From Allium sativum (taxonomy: Eukaryota > Streptophyta > Magnoliopsida > Asparagales > Amaryllidaceae): a DNA stretch of 64,000 bases. Below the pieces are notes generated by a model. The model was not told where the DNA came from, searched no databases, and saw only the letters and a list, made by a program, of their open reading frames with translations. Shown in pieces: positions 21,129 to 31,900 of this stretch. The stretch's first letter is position 1. Each line of letters opens with the position of its first letter. The translations under genes were made by a program, and so were the position numbers. Where the stretch lies: positions 399,444,192-399,508,191 of the forward strand of contig CM060921.1 in NCBI GenBank assembly GCA_030737875.1, in the 5' to 3' direction.

Positions 21129-22022
21129 TATACTCCATCCAAAAATTATGTGTAATATATATTCCATTTAATAGTAAAATAATCATAAAATGATTCAACT
21201 TTACCCTGAAAGTTATAAATAATTTAATGATGAAAAGAAATGTTTGAAATGAAGAAGATAACGTAAAGAGTAGTAAATTTTATTCTCTACTCAAAAAATT
21301 GTTCTATTTCCATATTCCTCAAATTTCGAGTCAACAATCAGTACTTAATAACAAAGAAATAGGGAAAAGTTACATAAATTTTCAAGAATGCAGAAGGTCA
21401 AAGGCCTTAAGTAAGCTTGGCACAGTTAAAGAATTGCAAGTCGTATGGTAATGCTGACACTACTTGCACCAAAAAATTGGTATGTAATAAATATTTTTTC
21501 TTATATCGCTTATTCGTTGAAAAAAAACATTTTAGTTTTTGTATGGAATATGGATGTAACAAAAGGTAGCTGTAAAGAACCAACAATGAATTTAATGCGA
21601 CAGGCCTAAAGTTTGGTTCCTTATATTAGAATAAAAATAAAAACATGTAAGATTTCAAATAAAGCAACTGCCAAAGTTTGAATATGCTTCACCGTAACTA
21701 AACCTAAGTGGTAGAAGTTATGTCAATGCATTGACAATACAGTAAAACTAAAACTATATAAGTTACAGTCTTATTATAGCTAAGAGCATGCTTTCATGGC
21801 TCGAATAAGTGAACAAAATTATGTATTGTATACGGTATACGAAACATATTTGGTAAAAAAAATTTTTGCCCCCGGTGAAAGATGGTCAGGAAAAGGGGGA
21901 TGGGATTTTCCTGCCCGACATGATGTAATGTTGTGCCAAAGAAGGCAGCAACAGTATTTTAATTATGATCTGTTCGAACATTTCTTAAATTTATGAAGAT
22001 GAGAAAAAGAAATTTGACCTCC

Positions 22023-22166
22023 TCATATTGATGACTCTGTGATAGACTCTCCTGTCGCTATCTCAACAGCAGTTCTGCCAACAGTCTGTACGTCAACAGA
22101 GAAGGAATGTCCACTTTGGTCTATCACCCTAATGTCATCCAGAATGGAGTGCGGCCCGATATTCAT
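22023..22166 (-). pseudogene. Exon-like fragment, copy 2
   Basis: Counterpart of 2583-2726 with the frame kept open, from MNIGPHSILDDIRV to TGA. Three substitutions separate the copies and all change an amino acid (Ala/Ser, Gly/Val, Val/Ala), the pattern expected without selection. Family not recognised. Confidence 0.35.
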
Positions 22167-22690
22167 AGTTGCCTATGCATACTCACATAAACAGGCCCAA
22201 CCGTGAGTATACTAATAAAAGCCATTTATGTATAGCTTAGCTGAAATATATATAGTTGACGATAAAGCATGACTGAATCATCAAAAAAAAAAAAGATGGG
22301 TACCGGATTGCCTAAACATTTGTAAGTTCCATAGCAAGAAAGTTTGAGGGAACCATTCTAGCCAACATATATAAAGATGGGAAAAGCCGTATAAATGTTG
22401 TTTTTTGCACATTCTTATCACAACAACATGTAATGAGCAGAGTTAAGGTATATATAAGCATTGTAGAAAAATATTGACTATGTTATCATGTCTTGTACTG
22501 ATCATGTAACAGTGATGGCCTTAGATAGAGACTTCAAAATGGTTTTTTCCCTATAACATCATTTACTCGTTAAAGCTTAACATATGCAGTAATATGATGC
22601 AATTATTATAAACAATTACTCATAGCCGATAACGAGATTTATTTGTATTAACTTATAGTGTTTCAATGGAACGTTGATGTGATGCAACTT

Positions 22691-22750
22691 TGGTGTGCTC
22701 AGTTCTTCCAATAGTACGACACCTACTCCCTCTCCCATAACAAATTCAGC
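22691..22750 (-). pseudogene. Beta-ketoacyl-ACP synthase-like fragment, copy 2
   Basis: Identical in sense to 3240-3299: AEFVMGEGVGVVLLEEL with the same acceptor-like AG before it. The block was thus present before the segment duplicated. No further exons of the enzyme are visible nearby. Confidence 0.4.
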
Positions 22751-23631
22751 CTGAACGTAAAGTGTGTAAGTGATGGTCCTTAAACTAAAATATTGATGAA
22801 AAATACTACTGATTGCACCTGGTTAAAAATCGATGTGTGTTAGTTGATGATGACAAAAAGGAGATACACTGTAGTCAACAATATGCAAGCACCATAAGTT
22901 CTTTTGATGAAGGAAACTATGATCAAGTTTTATTTCCAAAGTAATAAGAAGGAAAGTCCCATGGAATCACCTAAACTAAAGCAAAAGGATGGAGCGTGAA
23001 AATGGTACATAACTTATCCAGCATGAATATGTATTAAGGCTAGTTTCATCCAAGAGCAACTAAAATAATTAGCAATTATCTGGAAGCAAGTTTTAAAAGT
23101 CTAACTCTTCTAACTCTTCATGCATTGTTAATTGTGTATGAATGAAATTACAACTCGCAACATACCCAGCAGTAATAAATTAATTAAAAAAATATAACAA
23201 CCACAAATATGACAGTGAGACACAAACATATTGAACAGCCAAAGAATAAATGGAGGACACAAATAAACATGTTAAATATTGAAGTCGTCCCCAAAAACGT
23301 CTACCATCTTCAATATGCAGTAATATAAATCTATCATGATGTTATTAATTAGTTATATTTCAAGAAAGTTGTTTGGAATTGAATTACACATATCCGGTAA
23401 TACGTTTACAGATTCTAAGTTGACAATTGTACATATATAGATGGAAATAATATAAGAATATCAGTAGAACATATAAAAAGGAGCATAAAATTAAGAACGG
23501 AGATGGCTCGTCAAATTAGGTAATGTACATATGCCAACAATTTTGAAGTTGTAGACCACCGTAATTTGCACTTGTTTATTATAATCAATAACCAGCAAAG
23601 TTTGATTTTAATTTAGCATATAAAAGAACAT

Positions 23632-25832
23632 CAGTGTCGGCCCTTGGGCTGGGCAGCCTGGGCGACAACCCAGGGCCCAATTTCCAAAGGGGCACATTTT
23701 TGGTTAGGGTCCAATTGCATTTTATCTTACCCTGCGTTTCAATTTACATGTAGAATTCAATTTTCACGTTAGAAACACAGAAGCCGAAGCGAACATCGCG
23801 ATTCTCGATTTCCAATTTTCAATTTCCGAAACAAACTGCTCGATAATCAATGGAGACTTCATAACTCCTTTTGATTCACTCTTCTTTCCTTCTTCTAATT
23901 TCATCGATCTTACATTCTATAAAGTTATGGCTGAGGTTTCACAATTCACAAATCATAACTTATCAGCATCTCTTGATTCAAATCAAATTCGGATTTCTTT
24001 GAATTTAGGAATTCAAGCACAAGGCATGCTTTAAACTTAAGGATTTAATTTGATTACAATTTTTTACAGTTTTTTATCACTTCGGTAAGACAATAAATTA
24101 TCACATCCCTAATTTTTAAAAATTTGATTTGCTGTTGTACACATTGCTTGAATCTGTTGTTTATATGCTTGAATTCTCAAATCACAACTTTGCTGTTTGT
24201 ATCCCTAATTTTAATAGCAAATTCGAATTTTTTATTTGCCTGTTCAGATTTGTTGTTTGCCTGTTTGGATTTGTAATTGTATGTTAAAAGTAGTATGGAT
24301 GCGTATATAGTTTTACTGGTAATATCATCCTTTACAATTGAACCCTAAATCATAGTTCATTAGTCATTACAGAGACTTTCCAGCTTATAAAATTAGTGGG
24401 CAAAACGTTTTGTTTGTCTCTGAACAATTGTGTGTGTGATGATTTCAATCTATTGATCAATATTTTCTAATATACTGCATTGATTGAGTGAAATCTTGTT
24501 TGTATTTTCTTCTTTACAAGATCGTTTAATTGTGGCATAAAATTAATTGACTTACTCTTTCCAGCAGAAATGCAACAGGACCCGAACCTCTTGACCAAGT
24601 TATTGCGACAACCAAAGCTCTTCTCGGTGCTTGAGTACTATTTTTTGTCGTTTTATTTTCAGGTTCACTTAATTTTTACTTCTGAATTTTTGTCTATTGT
24701 TTTTTGTAACTAACTAATCTTGACCAAGTTATTGTCTGTTGCTTCAAACTTTAGCTACATGTGAGCCATCAAGTTTTGAATTTATATTATCATTGGTAAT
24801 TTGGCATGACGTTTAAAAAAAATATGGTAAGTAAAAATTACAATCATATGATATGCGTCTTGATATTGCAGTTAGATAATTAGATGGTCTTGTTTCTTTT
24901 TTTTGAAAATTATAGAGAAAACGGATTTGATTTGGCGATTGAAGAAGCGAAACAAATAGCTATAGATATGGAAATTGAACCAACATTTCCTGCAGAACGA
25001 CGAGTTCAAAGAAAAATATATTTTGATGAAACAGTTGATAATGATAGAGAGCAATTTTCTGCACAAGAATCATTTAGAATTGACTATTTTATTCACATAG
25101 TTGATTTCGCTTTCTCCCAGTTAAGGACTAGATTTGAACAAATGAAACAATTTGAGTCTATATTTGGTTTCTTATTCGATGCTCAAAAATTAATAAATTT
25201 GGATGATCGGGAATTACTAATTGCTTGTGTAAATGTTGAAAATGCTCTAAAAAAGATGAAATTTCTGATGTAATTGGAAAAAAATTATGTTCTGGAATAC
25301 TGGTATTGCAAGTAGTGTTGTCAAAGGAATCATATGAAACAGAAAAGCCATGGACTTCAACAAGAATGATTGAGTATGTAAGGGAAGTAGATATGTTCCC
25401 AAATGTAATGATTGCTTACAAAGTATTATTAACTATCCCTGTCACCGTCGCATCTGCTGAGCGAAGCTTTTCTAAATTGAAATTGCTAAAGTCATGTTTG
25501 CATACTTGCGAGCAATTCTCAACATCGAAAAAGATAAGTTGGAAAATATTGAGCAAGATGATATAATCAATGATTTTGCTCCAAAAAAAATGCATTAAGA
25601 GCACTTTCCAAATGATGTTGTTGGACTTATCATTTTGTCTTTTAAATGATCAAGAAGTTGTAAGTTTGATGTTTTTGAAGATGTAACGAACGAATTAATG
25701 TTAGCTTTAAGCAAATCATTGTTGCGTTTGATTTATGTTTTTATTATTGTTTGAAAGTGTTGTTTATTTTTATATGAAAGGGCTCAAATTTGAGTTTTGG
25801 CCATGGTCCAAAATGACCTAGGACCGGCCCTG
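23632..25832 (+). mobile_element. hAT transposon, degenerate, 2.2 kb
   Basis: The 8-bp target duplication aagaacat lies at 23624-23631 and 25833-25840. Copy 1 has a single aagaacat at about 4172. The termini are cagtgtcggcccttgg and, inverted from the right, cagggccggtcctagg, an imperfect inverted repeat typical of the plant hAT group with TTF/ZMYM-like transposases. The interior holds only the C-terminal part of a transposase, frameshifted. The left 1.2 kb is noncoding, so the element looks internally deleted and inactive. Confidence 0.92.
24884..25566 (+). pseudogene. hAT transposase C-terminal part, frameshifted
   Basis: The first open stretch (24884-25273, 129 residues) includes EPTFPAERRVQRKIYFDE and FEQMKQFESIFGFLF, seen in ZMYM1-like hAT transposases upstream of the dimerisation domain. 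A one-base shift in the a run near 25250 moves the frame. The second stretch (25306-25566) carries the hAT C-terminal dimerisation signature LLTIPVTVASAERSFSKLK. The N-terminal zinc finger and first catalytic acid are missing and the end is divergent (ISWKILSKM). This is not a functional transposase. Confidence 0.88.
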
Positions 25833-26362
25833 AAGAACATGTTCTGTAAAACAACTTCGGTACACAGTAGTAATTAAACAGGGATCGAGAAATCAAGTAA
25901 AAGAAGACTCTGTTTAATCAGTAAGATGATTCAGAACTTATCCTAACAGAATGCAATTTAATTATGGGTGAAGAATGATAAACTCCAAAAGTTTGCCCCA
26001 AAAATTCCATTTTTATTAGGGTTAAAGAAAAAAATATTGTTTACATTAGGTGAAATCGTCAATTTCGATCAACAGTAATATCGAGCAAACAACTGAGAAA
26101 GAAAGATGGTAGAAGTGGGTAGATTGATTATCATTCAGATGGTAGTTGTGGACAACATCGTATAGGCGGCAGTAAACCTTCGGATACAACCTGATGGTTG
26201 TTGGTCCGTGCAAAGAAAGAAAGGAAAAAAGGAGGTTAGTGGAGGGAGAGTTCTATGGAGCCGTTATAGGAATGAAATATAACCGTTATGGGAACGTGTT
26301 ATGGGCGTAGGTGGTTAAGGGTGCGTTCGCAGTCAAAATTTGGCACGCTTAATTTTTTTTTG

Positions 26363-26382
26363 GCGTCCGACGCGTCGGACGC
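26363..26382. repeat. 20-bp perfect palindrome, left subterminal
   Basis: The bases gcgtccgacgcgtcggacgc form a perfect palindrome about 45 bp inside the left end of the Harbinger element. The same core is repeated at 26434-26469. CpG-rich sequence like this stands out in an AT-rich window. Confidence 0.9.
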
Positions 26383-26433
26383 AAGCACCTTTTCCCCCTT
26401 CCAGATTCCACGATTCTCGAATGTTGGAAAAGC

Positions 26434-26469
26434 AACCGTTGGCGTCCGACGCGTCGGACGCCAACGGTT
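26434..26469. repeat. 36-bp perfect palindrome upstream of ORF1
   Basis: The palindrome is centred between 26451 and 26452. Its inner 20 bp repeat the palindrome at 26363, and the flanks add aaccgttg and caacggtt. The outer arms contain AACGG/CCGTT, the core recognised by many Myb-domain proteins. The gene that follows encodes a Myb/SANT-like protein, so self-binding is plausible. That link is inference. Confidence 0.9.
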
Positions 26470-26686
26470 AATTTTCCAACGTTTCCTTCCACCGCCTATA
26501 AGAACGCAACCCCCCTTTCTTCCCATCTCAACCCGAATCCTCTCCTCCTAACCCCCAAAATTCGATTTTTTTGAGCAATTTCAAGCTGCAAAAACGGTAA
26601 TTTTTTATACCATTGTGTTTATTTTTCAATTTCCTACAACATATATTTTTTTTGAATTTTTCTGGATTTTTTTTTTGGTTACGCAG

Positions 26687-27472
26687 ATGGCATCCTCTTC
26701 CACCTCTGCTACCTCGCAGCCATTTGCGAACTGGACGGACGACCGGGAGTCCGCTTTTATAGATATTTGCGTTGAGTTTATAGCGGCTCGCGATACAGGC
26801 GTTAGTGTGTTCTACTCAACGGTCGCAGCAATAATGAATGACCGTTATAATCTGGAGTTCACACAAACTCAGATCAAAATTAAATGTGAAAACATGAAGC
26901 ACTCTTTTCGCGATTGGGATAGACTGCAACGAACACCCAGCGGTGTATGGAATGTAGAGTTCGATTATCTTGATGGTCCAGATGATTTTTGGAGTACCGG
27001 CGGTGGCAGACCTTACAGACGGTTCAGGAGGAACTCACCTTTGAAGTTCCGAGAGCAGGACATTATGTTCGAGGGTTGTTTGCGGAAAGATACTTGTGCG
27101 TATCCGATACCTGCGGTTGCACCTCCTACTGCACCTCCACCAGCGCCTGTGCCAGCTGCTTCTTTCTCCCCTGCCGACGCGGGTTTCTATACTGGTTGGA
27201 TGGCTTCGGGCGATCCCCCTTCTGGTCAGCCATCTAGGCGCAGACAGGTAGCGCGTGCCAGCACGTTTATGACCGACGATACGAGACAGCTTGACCGGCG
27301 GTGCTTGGAGCTTCTTCAGAGATCGGGAACGCGTGTGGACCTTTGGGAGATTATGACGATTTTCCGTAATGATGAGAGGAATGTGGATATTGTTCGGGAG
27401 CTTACTGATGAGGGCATATGTGGGTTTATTTCAGCTGAGTTGAGTCAGTTACCTCATTGTCGTTTATTTTAG
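26687..27472 (+). CDS. Harbinger ORF1: Myb/SANT-like DNA-binding protein
   Basis: 261 residues from ATG 26687. I chose this start because acgcag directly before it is a good 3-prime splice site and aacggtaattt near 26595 a possible donor, so the upstream Phe-rich codons are probably a 5-prime UTR intron. Residues about 14-100 form a Myb_DNA-bind_3-like domain (FANWTDDRESAFIDIC, then IKIKCENMKHSFRDWDRL). A basic patch (GGRPYRRFRRNSPLKFREQD) and a Pro/Ala-rich linker follow. The C-terminus is acidic and helical (VDLWEIMTIFRNDERN). Harbinger transposition usually needs such a protein to carry the transposase to the DNA. The frame is intact with no premature stop, unlike every other transposon gene here. 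Host domestication is not indicated, because the gene sits within element termini. Confidence 0.85.
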   Translation: MASSSTSATSQPFANWTDDRESAFIDICVEFIAARDTGVSVFYSTVAAIMNDRYNLEFTQTQIKIKCENMKHSFRDWDRLQRTPSGVWNVEFDYLDGPDDFWSTGGGRPYRRFRRNSPLKFREQDIMFEGCLRKDTCAYPIPAVAPPTAPPPAPVPAASFSPADAGFYTGWMASGDPPSGQPSRRRQVARASTFMTDDTRQLDRRCLELLQRSGTRVDLWEIMTIFRNDERNVDIVRELTDEGICGFISAELSQLPHCRLF

Positions 27473-27622
27473 ATTTTCATGTACTTGTTTTAATTCCAGT
27501 ACCGTTGTGTTCTTTATGTTTTATGAAAAACGTTGTCGTTTATTTTATGAAATATGTTGTCGTTTTGTTTGATGCAATTAGAATTTAATTAAATCAAAAC
27601 CATTAATTTAACAATTAAATAC

Positions 27623-27757
27623 CACGCTCAAATGCCACGCTCAAATACCCCGTTCGCAGCTAAAAACACATTCCTCGTTCGCTACAGTACCACGCTCAAA
27701 TGCCACGCTAAAAAACCACGTTCAAATATCCCGCTCGCGTTGGTTAAGAACGCACCC
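27623..27757. repeat. Subterminal repeats at the right end of the Harbinger element
   Basis: The motif ccacgctcaaat, with variants such as ccacgttcaaat and ccgctcgcg, occurs about six times in the last 135 bp before the inverted repeat. Direct subterminal repeats commonly serve as transposase or ORF1 binding sites. Spacing is irregular, with two paired copies about 15 bp apart. Confidence 0.75.
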
Positions 27758-27885
27758 TAAAAACATACGTGTGTGCGTCGAAAGTAAGAAAACGCAGATA
27801 CGAAGGGAATTGCTGCATTTCAAATTGAAGATGGAATTGCAGTGCCACATCAGCGTTGCCAAGTTCCTATTTTTAGGTTTAAGTA

Positions 27886-28235
27886 ATAGAATAGAATAGA
27901 TTTTAGACTTCTTTTCTGCATAAATTGCAAAAACTACTACTCTTTCCCCAAATTATGTGAACCCTAACTAAATTCCTAAATATACAATAAAAATTCCATG
28001 AAATTTTGTGTTCCCCTTAATCCGCTAGTAACATACAGTTTGCTCGAGCCTAACGCCTTTGAATGCATCCTTGGAATACATAAGAGTGTGAATCCCGTTC
28101 AAATTTTACTCAATAATAGGAGTGTTATTCGCTTCAAAATTGTCGATTAATTCTCTTTAGTAGCCGGATTTGAGGTAATTTCGTAATTTTTAGATGAAAC
28201 GTTTAAAGTTATTTATTTTTGTGGAAATTAGGCTA
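27886..28235. other. Host noncoding DNA after the duplication
   Basis: Unique AT-rich sequence. I see no gene, RNA or repeat here. Confidence 0.5.
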
Positions 28236-28908
28236 AGGTCCCTATTTTGAAGTTTAATTAGGCTCACATCCGGTCTTAAACTTATTATAAATTAGGTCCC
28301 TATTTTTTCTATTTAGAAAAATTGCATACATTTCTGCAACAATTCATCAACATTAGTTCAACTTTATTTGCATACATGTATGCAACAATTCAGAATAGTT
28401 GCATACATGTATGCAAATATTCATTCAGAATAGTTGCATACATGTATGCAAAAATTTAGAATATTTGCATACATGTATGCAAATATTCAGTAGAATAGTT
28501 GCATACATGTATGCAAATATTTTGAATATTTGCATACATGTATGCAACTATTCTGATGAATATTTGCATACATGTATGCAAATATTTGTTGAGAATATTT
28601 GCATACATGTATGCAAAAATTTAGAATATTTGCATATATGTATGCAAATATTCATTAGATTAGTTGCATACATGTATGCAAATATTTTGAATATTTGCAT
28701 ACATATATGCAATTATTCTGATGAATATTTGCATACATGTATACAAAAATTCAAAATATTTGCATACATATATGCAAATATTCATTCAGAATATTCGTAT
28801 ACATGTATGCAAATATTATGAATAAAACGTAAAAATGAAAACAGGGACTAAATTTATAATAAGTTTATGACTGGATGTGAGCCTAATTTTGAAACTTAGT
28901 AGGGACCT
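28236..28908. mobile_element. Inverted-repeat element with a palindrome array core
   Basis: The outer arms are about 71 bp (28236-28306 and 28838-28908) and are near-perfect inverted copies: aggtccctat, aggctcacatcc, aaacttattataaatt on the left, with their complements on the right. The 530 bp between them are mostly the palindrome array at 28323-28820. There is no coding sequence and no clear target duplication. It resembles a MITE or a foldback element. Class unknown to me. Confidence 0.75.
28323..28820. repeat. Array of 14 copies of the palindrome gcatacatgtatgc
   Basis: Fourteen perfect or near-perfect copies of the 14-bp palindrome occur from about 28370 to 28809, preceded by a partial copy at 28325, at 25-40 bp spacing. 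Copies are mostly extended to ttgcatacatgtatgcaa by flanking tt/aa. Linkers are themselves related (aatattcattcagaatagt, aattttgaatatt) and partly symmetrical. Some copies have single changes (catatatg, catatatgc). An open frame of 140 codons across the array is a by-product of the repeat. The spacers are not unique, so this is not CRISPR. Confidence 0.95.
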
Positions 28909-31900
28909 GTAGAAAACGCACCCTTTATTTTTATTACTATTGTTTATGTATTGCAAGTTATGTTTACAGACTTCAGAAATAGAAGAAGATAGGGATGTAC
29001 GTTAGGATTAATCAATAACAGGTTTGGTTTGATGATAGAGAACATTTTTTTAAGGTGACTTAAAGAGGGTTTTTATGTAAGCCTACTCATATGTGCGTTT
29101 CTTAGGAGGCAGCTTTTACTGTAACATTTACTTTGGTATAGCATGAAGATATGGTAATTTTTAAGTTAGCTATAAAGCTTGTATCTATTTCCTTTTGTAT
29201 GAAGATATTATATATGTATTATCTGGATAGCATGTTAGAATTATGGACACATGAAGAATGTTTTGAACAATGAAAATGTAGTCATGTTATCCAAGTCTTC
29301 CTTCGTTTCAAGTGGCACTGCAGATTACTGCTGTCAAGCATGTTCTTAGCTCTTATACGACTTGTTATTTAAGTATCTGCACATTACTTCCAAATTTATG
29401 AATTTTGCAGATATGCAAGTAAATTTGTACTAAATGTTTTTATCCTAATTGAATTCTACACTATAGCTAATGTCAATTCCATCAAGTTTTGACCTTTCGC
29501 TGCTTCAAGGTTGCAGTCTTTTTTTGACTCTTTTCATATCGTAGTTTTATATAGCATGATTTTGTTATTTAAAGATTGTTCTCAGGTATGTTTGTATGCG
29601 CCATCCTTGAATGTTCAGCATGTATCATCACTTATTGTGTTGCTATATACACCTGCTAACACACTCTTTAATGTCACTTAAGAGATACTAATAAGAATAA
29701 ACCTTTTCAAACATCTACCAATTTGTTAATGCAAAAGATTTATATTTATACAAACTTTATAGAGAATCTCATTGCATACATGTTGCTTCTTAATATGTTG
29801 TTCTTGACATATTTTTAAATTTTATCGTTTGGAAAGAGATTTAAAATGACACCATCTAGCATTCTTACGTATTAAAGTTCAAAAAATACCAAACTAGCTA
29901 TAATTTTCTAATCAAGTTTTGAATTAATAGAAGTTTGGATATAAAAGATAGAAGTTTTTGATTTCACTATTGTTGTTAACAGTTATATTTTAAGAGGATA
30001 AAATTAACGGATGCTTTTTTTCTTGAAAAAGCGGAAGAGAGAGGCAGGCATACCATCTTATATAGTAGCATCCTCCGTCTATGTATATTGTAGCATCCTT
30101 CGTCTATGTAAGGATACCATCTTATATTTTACTATGATTGCATACTTACCATTTGCTTGGACTTTATTTTATATTATATTTCAGAAACAATAGCTGTTTT
30201 AAAGGTTAACGACTATTATTTACTATTTTGGTTCCAAATGCATCATGTGTGTAACCGGCATATGCTGACATCGAAATCACCAATATATTGAGGATATTTT
30301 TTTCTTTCTAAAATTCAATTTAGCTACACTCCTAAGTAAATTCCCTTTGTTTGTATTGTTACTTGCCAGCTATTCATCTTGTATTGCAGTTTGTTGGTGG
30401 CTGATTTCATTTACAGATTCTGACTTTTATATTTTTTGTTTTTGTTTTTATCATGATATAATTGTGTGCTTGTATTTGAAATTTAAATTGCAAAATTGAT
30501 ATAGTTGAACAGTCAACATGTGGAATATGCTTGGCCAGTTTATATAAAATTTAGTTGGCAATAGCCATTTTAAAGGTTAACGGCTAATGTTAAAAATATG
30601 ACTTGAGAAAAGCTTTCTTCATTGTAAAAAGTTTGTACCACCATTCTGAACTCTGATAGTGCTTTTAACTTGTGTTTATTCTAGATGCTTTAATCATATA
30701 TTTTGAATGAGTTAGGAAGATTTTTTTTAATTTTAATTCCTGGAATAAAAATCAAAAAGTCCAACATTTTACGTCTTCTAATTTGTAAGTTGTATGTAGT
30801 TGCAGCTTCAGCCATGCAATTTAAACCTCAAAAGAGCAAGATGACATTTACATGTTAGTTGAATGTCTAATAGTAGTTCTCTATTTTTCCATAGTGAAAC
30901 AGATATTGTGACCAACACACGAATGTAGCTTAATGATTTACATTAATCATATTTTTATTGTTCAAAATAAAAATAAATGTTTTTTCTTTCTTTCTTTTTT
31001 TTTTTTTTTTCAGAATTGAAGCTAGCATCAGTTTTTAACAGTACTGAAGTCCATTGATTTTTCACAGTACTCGGAGCATGGAGGAGCACAACAAGGGGAC
31101 AGAAGGTGGGAAAAAAAGCATCTCAGTCGGTAAAGGAGTGGGCGGTCTTGGTGGCTGGAGTGGTGGCTGCAGGCGGAGTTGGTGGTGAGCAGTGATGAGG
31201 CATGTGGAGTAGGATGCGTCTATAGGCAGTGATGGTTGACGAATCAACATGGAGGGAATAATAGTAGGAGATGTAGGCAAATAGAAAGAAGGGTGCATAC
31301 TTTATGGTTGTACTAGGTTTTAACTTTTTCCTATCCCCTGTTAACAAGCATTTTATACATAGGACGCTTTACCTATGTTGTAATCTGTATCCTCAATAAG
31401 TATTAACTAATGTAGTATTCTATAGGTTCTTAAATGCTTATAGGTTAATATTTTTTCAAGGACTCATTTTATTATTATTTTCACTGTGTTGACACTAAAT
31501 TAAAGTTAAGTGTTTGGATTATTTACAAAGTTAAACATAAGTATTGAAAAATAGATTATATTACATGTAAAGTTAGCTCCGTAAATCAGGATACTTGAAA
31601 CAAGGACACAGTATTTTGTTGTTTTCTAAGAAGGGTCGGTTGGTACGTTGAACCTTAAAACTAAATAACTTCATTTCCTTTGACCATTCAACAGACTGCT
31701 ATGTTATGTCAGCTATATAGAGAGTTTTGTTTTATTTTCAATGGGGGTTAGTTCTAGTTCACCCAGTACTTTGCTGTTTGCAGTAGCTAAGAATAAAATG
31801 AATGATAGTGTGCTAAAGTTTGTGTATAGCTATGAATAAAATTAAATTTCTTTACAGGAACAATTTAAAGCATATGCGTATACAAGGGGTGGGCACAGTT

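Larger units (their letters stand above)
26319..27757 (+). mobile_element. PIF/Harbinger-type element carrying ORF1 only
   Basis: The terminal inverted repeat is gggtgcgttc (26319-26328) with gaacgcaccc (27748-27757), flanked by taa on each side, the 3-bp duplication of this superfamily. The empty site in copy 1 is gtggttaag near 4652. At 1.4 kb it carries one gene, a Myb/SANT-like ORF1, and no DDE transposase. It is therefore non-autonomous for catalysis but may encode the DNA-binding partner. Two perfect palindromes lie near the left end and repeated ccacgctcaaat motifs near the right end. Confidence 0.92.
5229..27885 (+). repeat. Tandem host segment, copy 2 (split by four transposons)
   Basis: The host sequence is present as 5229-6278, 15928-16368, 21134-23631, 25841-26318 and 27761-27885, in the same order as copy 1. 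Each break is a transposon with its own target duplication: gcctc, tatac, aagaacat and taa. Removing elements and duplications gives about 4.59 kb, matching copy 1 without its 136-bp insertion. Similarity stops near 27885, where copy 2 continues into agaatagattttagac while copy 1 continues into aaataccc. Confidence 0.9.

Noticed and set aside
28323..28820. CRISPR-like regular repeat array
   Set aside because: The repeat is a short palindrome and the linkers are related to each other, not unique spacers. There are no cas genes and the DNA is from a plant.
28399..28821. 140-codon open frame rich in HTCMQIF-like repeats
   Set aside because: It runs through the palindrome array; periodic sequence keeps one frame open. 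No start context or protein family, and it is tied to the repeat unit.
31062..31298. Minus-strand Pro-rich frame near a GC-richer patch
   Set aside because: Low complexity, no splice or promoter context, no recognised motif.
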